From NCBI GenBank assembly GCA_021852225.1, contig JAJZOA010000288.1, positions 1 to 5,028 on the forward strand: DNA of 5,028 nucleotides, written 5' to 3'. The notes under the pieces are model-generated. The model was not told where the DNA came from, did no database searches, and saw only the letters and a program-made list of their open reading frames with translations. Made by a program: the position numbers and the translations under genes. The first letter of the stretch is position 1. Each line of letters starts with the position of its first letter. This document shows positions 1-5,028 of the stretch, in pieces. This DNA is from Planctomycetota bacterium. Lineage in GTDB: Bacteria; Planctomycetota; Phycisphaerae; WQYP01.

Positions 1-24
1 ACCGTGTTCCAGCCGGAAGGGACG
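1..24 (+). repeat. 24-base direct repeat, copy 1 (coding)
   Basis: These 24 bases are identical to 2849-2872; the shared core is TTCCAGCCGGAAGGGACG, preceded by ACCGTG. The match ends at base 24 (TTTT follows here, AATG at copy 2). Its left limit is unknown because the window starts here. This copy lies in the open frame of the GH2 gene and reads RVPAGRD. It contains an imperfect inverted repeat (TTCC-AGCC-GGAA, with outer CGT/ACG). Confidence 0.85.
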
Positions 25-2849
25 TTTTCGGCAGTTATGCCGTGGCGTATCGGGTGGACATCTCCACCGATGGTACAAGCTGGAATAATATATTCCACAC
101 CAGCAACGGCGTGGGCGGGGAATTGCACTTGCGAATTGCGCCGCAGCCAGCCCGTTACGTGCGGCTTACCACACAGTCGCGTTCGTGGCGGCAATACGGC
201 GTGGCGATCACTGAAATAGAAGTTCTGGGGACATGCGCTGTCCCGCGGCCCGCGCCCGGCGGATGGACCGCACCGCGGCCCCCGCGTAGTTCCATGGCAC
301 CGGTTCTGCCACCGCGCGATGACGGTTATTTGTTGGGTGGGTGGGAGATGGCCATGCTGGGCCCCGGTGGAACTCAAGCCAACGGGGACGAGGTCTCCAT
401 GCCAACGTTCGACAGCCGCACTTGGTACGAAGCTACGGTGCCTGGCACGGTGTTGACCACACTGGTGGATCAAGGGGTGTTCCCGGATCCCTTGTTTGGG
501 TTAAATAACCTGCAGATTCCGGAGGCCTTGAATAAATATGCCTGGTGGTATCGCAGGACTTTTACGCTGCCAGCGAAATATAAGAATAAGCGTACGTGGA
601 TTCATTTTGAGGGCATCAACTATACCGCCGAGGTATGGCTTAATGGCCAGCGGATCGGCGAGATTAGGGGTGCCTTTATCCGGGGCCTTTTTGATATTAC
701 CGATGTGCTACAAGCGCGTGGAGCCAATGTGCTGGCGGTGAAGGTGCATCCTGTGTCGCACCCCGGATTGCCTAATGAACAATCTTGGTATACGGGTTTT
801 GGACCCAATGGCGGGGAGACCACACGCAACGGCCCCAATTTTCTCTGCACGGTCGGATGGGATTGGATACCCGGCATCCGCGACCGATGTACGGGAATAT
901 GGGATCATGTGTACTTAACTACCAGTGGGCCGGTGACGATACACAATCCGCAGGTAAAGACCGAGTTGCCGCTGCCGGACCTTTCAAAGGCCACGGTAAC
1001 TGTCGAGGTGGAGGTGCGTAATGCGAGCCAGATTGCCATTGATGGCGTCCTAAAGGGGCGCATCGGCGATATTGCGTTTCAGAAAAATGTCGCCCTTGAT
1101 GCAGGTGAGACACACATCGTCGTCTTCGACACCAAGGCGTTTCCGCAACTGGTAATGCGGCATCCGCGGTTGTGGTGGCCCAACGGCTATGGCGAGCAAT
1201 ACCTGCATGAATTAAACCTCACCTTTGAAATCAACGGACAGGAAAGTGACCATGTCAAGGCCTCTTTTGGCGTACGTGAGTTCGCGTATGAAAAACTGCC
1301 CGAACTGGTGATCAAATGCAATGGGCACAAAATCATGTGCCGGGGTGGTGACTGGGGCTTCGATGAGGCGATGAAACGTATTCCGTATAAATCCATGGAA
1401 GCGTGGATACGCATGCATCATCTGGCACATTTGACGATCATTCGCAACTGGACCGGGGAGAGCAATAGCGAGGAATTCTTCGCCCTGTGTGACAAATACG
1501 GGATTCTGGTGTGGACGGAATTCTGGATGGCCAATCCCAGTGACGGCCCGGACCCGGATAATCCGGCCCTGCTGCTGGCCAATGCGGAAGATACCTTCAA
1601 GCGCTATCGCAATCACCCATGCATTGTCATCTGGTGTGGCCGCAATGAAGGCCCGCCGCCAGTGATGATCAATGCCGTCCTTGCTAAAATGGCAAAGGAC
1701 TTGGATGGCACGCGCTATTACCAGCCCGGCTCCTCCTTTGCCGGCGTGCAAAGCGGAGGGCCGTATTGTTTTGAAGAGCCGGCTAAGTATTACGGGCCGC
1801 AATTTAACGGATTTAAGACGGAGATCGGCAGCGTTTCCGTACCTACGTTGGATAGCCTAAGGACCACCATGCCGGAGGATCAGCTTTGGCCGAACCACAA
1901 CAATACCTGGGCCTACCATGATTATTGCCGGGGCGGTGGTGCCAATATCACGACCTATGAAACCGGGATGTTTCGGCGTTTTGGAGCGACCACCAATATT
2001 GAGGATTTCGTGAATCGCGCCCAGATGCTCAATTACGAAGTGTATCGCGGCATTTTTGAAGGCTACATGAGCAAGCTGTGGCACAACGCCAGCGGAGTGA
2101 TCCTGTGGATGAGCCATCCGGCACAGCACAGCACGGTTCAGCAGTTATACGCCCATGATATGCAGGCTCATGCGTCGCTTTATGGGGCGAAAAAAGGATG
2201 TGAGCCGATTCACATCCAATTATCGCCGGTGGATTTCAGCATCGATATGATCAACCAGACGCTGGTACCGCTGCATGGCATTACGATTGGAGCATTGGTC
2301 TACAACCTTGACGGCTCGCTGGCGGGGCAAACGCACCACACGATGGATGCGGTGGCTAACGCCAAAACACCGGTTTTCAAGCTGCGGTTGCCGGAACCAT
2401 TGTCGGAGGTCTATTTTGTGCGGCTGACAGTACACGATGCCGGCGGGGCGTTGCTGGGCGATAACCTGTACTGGCAGGGCCGGACCAACGGCAATCTGCG
2501 GAGCATGAACACAATGCCGCGGGTTCGGCCCGCAGGACGCGTGCGTCTGACGAAACGCGGGGAGATGTTCTCGACGGTGGTGGAGTTGCACAATAAAGGC
2601 AAAACACCGGCCATTGCCATCAGCCTCACGCCGCGCAAAGAAAAGATGACCGGTCCGGCCAGCCGGATTCTTCCGGCATTTATCAACGATAACTATTTTT
2701 CGCTCATGCCCGGCGAATCCAAAACCGTACAAATGGAATTTTACACGGCGGATGCCCAAGGGTGTAAGCCGGTCGTGGAAATCGCTGGCTGGAATATTGT
2801 CCAACAGACAATCGCCTGCGACGGTGGAGAATTTAAACCTATTGGGTAA
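3..2849 (+). CDS. Discoidin-domain GH2 glycoside hydrolase, endo-beta-mannosidase / exo-glucosaminidase-like (5' end missing)
   Basis: This is a retaining GH2 enzyme, probably exported, acting on a beta-mannosidic or beta-glucosaminidic bond. The frame is open from base 3 to TAA at 2847-2849 (948 codons visible). GTG at 42 is a possible start but is unlikely, because it falls inside a recognisable domain. Numbering from the codon at base 3: residues 14-76 are the C-terminal half of an F5/8 type C (discoidin) domain (YRVDISTDG, ARYVRL, ITEIEVLG). Residues 77-108 form a Pro/Arg-rich linker. Residues 110-300 are the GH2 sugar-binding jelly-roll (WWYRRTF, VWLNGQRIG, GWDW at W286). An Ig-like domain and a TIM barrel follow, with CRGGDW from C446, the acid/base E549 in WCGRNEG and the nucleophile E607 in FKTEIGS. 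WMSHP and GAKKGCEPIHIQ then lead into C-terminal beta-sandwich domains. The EIGS nucleophile motif and the GAKKxxEP tail are typical of the endo-beta-mannosidase/CsxA branch rather than LacZ. The exact substrate cannot be read from sequence. Any signal peptide lies upstream of the window. Confidence 0.9.
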   Translation, partial: RVPAGRDVFGSYAVAYRVDISTDGTSWNNIFHTSNGVGGELHLRIAPQPARYVRLTTQSRSWRQYGVAITEIEVLGTCAVPRPAPGGWTAPRPPRSSMAPVLPPRDDGYLLGGWEMAMLGPGGTQANGDEVSMPTFDSRTWYEATVPGTVLTTLVDQGVFPDPLFGLNNLQIPEALNKYAWWYRRTFTLPAKYKNKRTWIHFEGINYTAEVWLNGQRIGEIRGAFIRGLFDITDVLQARGANVLAVKVHPVSHPGLPNEQSWYTGFGPNGGETTRNGPNFLCTVGWDWIPGIRDRCTGIWDHVYLTTSGPVTIHNPQVKTELPLPDLSKATVTVEVEVRNASQIAIDGVLKGRIGDIAFQKNVALDAGETHIVVFDTKAFPQLVMRHPRLWWPNGYGEQYLHELNLTFEINGQESDHVKASFGVREFAYEKLPELVIKCNGHKIMCRGGDWGFDEAMKRIPYKSMEAWIRMHHLAHLTIIRNWTGESNSEEFFALCDKYGILVWTEFWMANPSDGPDPDNPALLLANAEDTFKRYRNHPCIVIWCGRNEGPPPVMINAVLAKMAKDLDGTRYYQPGSSFAGVQSGGPYCFEEPAKYYGPQFNGFKTEIGSVSVPTLDSLRTTMPEDQLWPNHNNTWAYHDYCRGGGANITTYETGMFRRFGATTNIEDFVNRAQMLNYEVYRGIFEGYMSKLWHNASGVILWMSHPAQHSTVQQLYAHDMQAHASLYGAKKGCEPIHIQLSPVDFSIDMINQTLVPLHGITIGALVYNLDGSLAGQTHHTMDAVANAKTPVFKLRLPEPLSEVYFVRLTVHDAGGALLGDNLYWQGRTNGNLRSMNTMPRVRPAGRVRLTKRGEMFSTVVELHNKGKTPAIAISLTPRKEKMTGPASRILPAFINDNYFSLMPGESKTVQMEFYTADAQGCKPVVEIAGWNIVQQTIACDGGEFKPIG

Positions 2850-2872
2850 CCGTGTTCCAGCCGGAAGGGACG
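2849..2872 (+). repeat. 24-base direct repeat, copy 2 (at the stop codon)
   Basis: This is an exact copy of bases 1-24. It begins on the last A of the TAA stop of the first GH2 gene and runs into the intergenic gap. The base before it is A of TAA, so the left boundary cannot be compared with copy 1. An imperfect stem (CGT..TTCC / GGAA..ACG around AGCC) is possible, but no T-run follows, so it does not look like an intrinsic terminator. It could be a dispersed REP-like element or a duplication scar. Confidence 0.85.
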
Positions 2873-3077
2873 AATGTTAGAGTTGTTCGGCGAGGTATCC
2901 TGGCGCGGGCTGCTACTTTGATGTGTTCCAAGTCGCCATGCTCTAAAATTAGGCTGCGACGAAGCACTGGAGCTAATAATCAGAGGTGTGGATATAAGGA
3001 ACTTCCCCATTATTGCTCCTTGTCCATTGCTCGTTGATTATAGTAGATTGTAGTTTATGAAATACAGGAGTTTACAA
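2873..3077. other. Intergenic gap between the two GH2 genes
   Basis: No gene is supported here. A short frame from GTG 2852 to TGA 3037 exists, but it starts inside the repeat, has no Shine-Dalgarno and yields a Cys/Arg-rich peptide of no recognisable family. I find no stable hairpin followed by a T-run. The last 45 bases (about 3033-3077) are markedly AT-rich compared with the flanking genes, as expected for a promoter or leader of the downstream gene. TATAGT at 3039-3044 resembles a -10 box, but I see no well-spaced -35, so no promoter is called. Confidence 0.5.
3066..3070 (+). promoter_or_regulatory. Shine-Dalgarno of the beta-mannosidase-like gene
   Basis: AGGAG sits 7 bases before ATG 3078. 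This is good spacing and fixes that ATG as the start rather than the in-frame ATG at 3090. The resulting N-terminus gives a complete twin-arginine lipoprotein signal, which independently supports the choice. Confidence 0.75.
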
Positions 3078-5028
3078 ATGGAAGATAACATGACGGAAGC
3101 GCAACACCTGACACGGCGTCAAATGCTGCAGGCTGCGGCGGGGGCTGGCGTCGTATGGGCGCTAAGCGGGTGCAGTACACCCGGTGGGCAGGGAGCTACC
3201 TTTGCCCCGGCTGAGGTTCCTGCGACATCGATGGCTGTGGATCTAACCGGCGACACTTGGACCATGCACGAAGAGGGTACGAGCGAAAGGATCCCCGCCA
3301 TTGTGCCCGGTGCCACGTATACCGATCTGATGCGGGCCGGGAAAATTCCCAACCCCAACTATCGCGATGACAATGGCAAGGTGCAGTGGGTGGCGGAAAA
3401 AAACTGGATATATGAGCGCATTTTTGATGTTCCTGCGGAATGTCTGGTCAAGCGGCACGTTGAACTGAGATGCCATGGGCTGGATACATTGGCGACAATC
3501 TGGATTAACGGCCAGGAAATTGGCCAAACCGACAACATGTTTCGCGCGTGGAGCTTTGATGTTAAACCGCACTTGAACGCGGGCCGCAACACCATACGCA
3601 TTAGGTTTGACACGCTGACACCTTATGTGGAGAAAAACCGGGAAGCGTACAAAAAAGAGTTTGGCCTTGATTTAAGTGATGCTCGTTGCTGGGTACGCAA
3701 GGCTCCCTATATGTGGGGCTGGGACTGGTGCCGGGCAGTGCTGACACAGGGAATCTGGAAGCCCATCGAAATTCTCGCCTTCGACGCGCGGATTACCGAT
3801 TTGGGTATTCTGCAACATCATCTGGCATCCGGTACCGTCCGCCTGGACATAGAAACCTCGGTGTCTGGTGCCAACTCTGGTGCCCATGTCAGCGCCTGCG
3901 TACTACTCGGTGAGAAGGTAGTAGCGACCGCCTCCGCGCCGGTGACGCAAGGCCTCGCCCGATGTACTGTTGAAATTGTCAATCCGCAGCTTTGGTGGCC
4001 CAATGGCATGGGCGAGCATCCGCTTTATACCGTTGAGTCACAATTGCGCCAGTCCAACGGCGGCGTTGTGGAAATACTTTCTTCCACCGCCAAAGTTATA
4101 GATTCCTCCAGCCGCCGCATCGGCCTGCGGAAAGTGGAGGTATTCCCGCCCAAAGACGGCGTGGCGATGCACGTGCAGGTCAATGGGGTGCCCGTGTTTG
4201 TAAAAGGTGCAGACTGGATTCCCGCAGACAACATTCCCACGCGGGTAACGCCGGAACTTCTCAGTTGGTACATGCACAAGGCCGTTGAGTGCAACTTTAA
4301 TTTTATTCGTCTCTGGGGCGGGGGCTATTACGAACAGGACGAACTGTTTGATCTTTGCGATGAACTGGGCATCATGCTGCAGTTTGAGTTCAAATTTGCC
4401 AATGACACCTATCCGGTCAAGGACAGAAAATGGATGGATAATCTGCGGAGGGAAATTGATCAGCAAGTACTCCGTTGCCGCAATCATCCATCGATTGTAA
4501 TCTGGAGCGGCAACAATGAAATTCAGGATTTCAAGGGATATTACCATCTGTTCCGCGATGTCATCGGCGGCACCGTTCACCGGTTGCTGCCGGGTGCCTT
4601 TTATGAAGTCGGCAGCGGTGCCGCGGGAAGCGGAGATATTCACACTTGGGAAGTCTGGTCTGGCATGAAGCCGTACAGCCAATATCGCACGGTGGAAGGT
4701 TTTGTCACGGAATTCGGCATGCAATCTTTTCCTGTTCCGGCAACGGTGCGAGCCTACACCGATGCCGCGGATCGAACCAGCATTGATACACCGGTGATGA
4801 AGTACCATGAGACGTCTTATTCCGGCCCTGGCGGCTTGGCTCGTATGGGACATTACGTTCATACCTACTTCGGACGCGATGCGGACGACTTTGAGTCCAA
4901 ACTCTGGCTGACGCAAATTAATCAAGCGTATGGAATTCGTTATGGTGTGGAGCACTGGCGACGCGATATGCCCCGCTCCATGGCGGCAACGATCTGGCAA
5001 TACAACGACTGCTGGCCCGGTCCAACCT
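3078..5028 (+). CDS. GH2 beta-mannosidase-like enzyme with Tat lipoprotein signal (3' end missing)
   Basis: This probable beta-mannosidase would release terminal beta-mannose from oligosaccharides, anchored to the envelope. The 650 visible codons have no stop before the right edge. ATG 3078 is chosen because AGGAG lies 7 bases upstream; a second Met (residue 5) has no such support. Residues 1-32 are a twin-arginine signal (TRRQML, R13-R14), a hydrophobic stretch and the lipobox LSGC with C32 as the predicted lipidated residue. Residues 50-235 are the GH2 jelly-roll (NWIYERIF, IWINGQEIG, WGWDWCR at W213-R219). An Ig-like domain follows (LWWPNGMGEHPLY). The TIM barrel shows VKGADWIPAD (375-384), RLWGGG (411-416), the acid/base E481 in WSGNNE, the nucleophile E545 in VTEFGMQS, and WQYNDCWP (640-647). 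The NNE and EFGxQS pairing is the beta-mannosidase signature. Known family members run to about 800-900 residues, so roughly 150-250 residues, mostly C-terminal Ig-like domains, should lie beyond the window. The upstream gene is another GH2 on the same strand, 228 bases away. Confidence 0.92.
   Translation, partial: MEDNMTEAQHLTRRQMLQAAAGAGVVWALSGCSTPGGQGATFAPAEVPATSMAVDLTGDTWTMHEEGTSERIPAIVPGATYTDLMRAGKIPNPNYRDDNGKVQWVAEKNWIYERIFDVPAECLVKRHVELRCHGLDTLATIWINGQEIGQTDNMFRAWSFDVKPHLNAGRNTIRIRFDTLTPYVEKNREAYKKEFGLDLSDARCWVRKAPYMWGWDWCRAVLTQGIWKPIEILAFDARITDLGILQHHLASGTVRLDIETSVSGANSGAHVSACVLLGEKVVATASAPVTQGLARCTVEIVNPQLWWPNGMGEHPLYTVESQLRQSNGGVVEILSSTAKVIDSSSRRIGLRKVEVFPPKDGVAMHVQVNGVPVFVKGADWIPADNIPTRVTPELLSWYMHKAVECNFNFIRLWGGGYYEQDELFDLCDELGIMLQFEFKFANDTYPVKDRKWMDNLRREIDQQVLRCRNHPSIVIWSGNNEIQDFKGYYHLFRDVIGGTVHRLLPGAFYEVGSGAAGSGDIHTWEVWSGMKPYSQYRTVEGFVTEFGMQSFPVPATVRAYTDAADRTSIDTPVMKYHETSYSGPGGLARMGHYVHTYFGRDADDFESKLWLTQINQAYGIRYGVEHWRRDMPRSMAATIWQYNDCWPGPT

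Noticed and set aside
42..44. GTG 42 as the real start of the first gene
   Set aside because: It falls within a discoidin domain, the frame stays open to the window edge, and no convincing Shine-Dalgarno precedes it. The gene is better treated as 5'-incomplete, unless the repeat marks a real truncation.
1212..1802. Antisense open frame of 196 codons
   Set aside because: It is opposite the TIM barrel of the first GH2 gene, with no family motifs.
2220..2804. Antisense open frame of 194 codons
   Set aside because: It is opposite the C-terminal domains of the first GH2 gene; a His/Arg-rich translation with no recognisable motif.
2849..2872. Intrinsic terminator after the first gene
   Set aside because: The repeat can fold into an imperfect stem, but it is short, mismatched and followed by AATGTTAG rather than a T-run.
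2741..3010. Antisense frame spanning the end of the first gene and the gap
   Set aside because: Half overlaps the GH2 coding region in antisense; no ribosome site or domain features.
2852..3037. Small + strand frame of 61 codons in the intergenic gap
   Set aside because: Its GTG start is inside the 24-base repeat, there is no Shine-Dalgarno, and the Cys/Arg-rich peptide resembles nothing known. The same first residues arise at base 4 only because the repeat is present there too.
3034..3061. Sigma70-like promoter TTGATT-16-TATGAA
   Set aside because: The predicted start of transcription would fall on the Shine-Dalgarno, leaving no usable leader. Other -35/-10 pairings in the AT-rich stretch have poor spacing.
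4038..5000. Long antisense open frame of 320 codons
   Set aside because: It lies wholly opposite the beta-mannosidase-like gene, whose + strand frame shows clear GH2 motifs including both catalytic glutamates. The antisense translation has no recognisable domain; it is a codon-bias shadow.

Overview
The window is a carbohydrate-degradation fragment with two large genes on the + strand, in the same frame. Both encode glycoside hydrolase family 2 (GH2, clan GH-A) enzymes, and both are cut by a window edge. The DNA is moderately GC-rich with balanced codon use. Three traits suggest a saprophytic, glycan-degrading Gram-negative bacterium: an F5/8 type C (discoidin) domain fused to a GH2 enzyme, a Tat-type lipoprotein signal on the second enzyme, and the clustering of paralogous GH2 genes. 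The style resembles the Verrucomicrobia/Planctomycetes/Lentisphaerae or Acidobacteria, but this is an inference and nothing in the window fixes the taxon.

Layout: (1) positions 1-2849 hold the 3' 948 codons of a multidomain GH2 protein: the end of a discoidin domain, a Pro/Arg-rich linker, the GH2 jelly-roll, an Ig-like domain, a TIM barrel with both catalytic glutamates, and C-terminal beta-sandwich domains. It most resembles the endo-beta-mannosidase / exo-beta-glucosaminidase branch of GH2. (2) Positions 2850-3077 are a 228-base gap with no convincing gene or terminator; its distal end is AT-rich and leads into a good Shine-Dalgarno. (3) Positions 3078-5028 hold the first 650 codons of a beta-mannosidase-type GH2 enzyme carrying a twin-arginine lipoprotein signal; the gene continues past the right edge.

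The two enzymes plausibly work together on beta-mannose-containing glycans, such as N-glycan core or mannan oligosaccharides. One would be anchored to the envelope by its lipidated cysteine. The other would be targeted by its discoidin domain; its own export signal, if any, lies upstream of the window.

The main feature not explained by the genes is an exact 24-base direct repeat at 1-24 and 2849-2872. It brackets the first gene: one copy lies inside its reading frame, next to the discoidin domain, and the other begins on the last base of its stop codon. I see no CRISPR array, RNA gene, transposase or obviously new multi-gene system. The rest is an ordinary polysaccharide-utilisation-like region.
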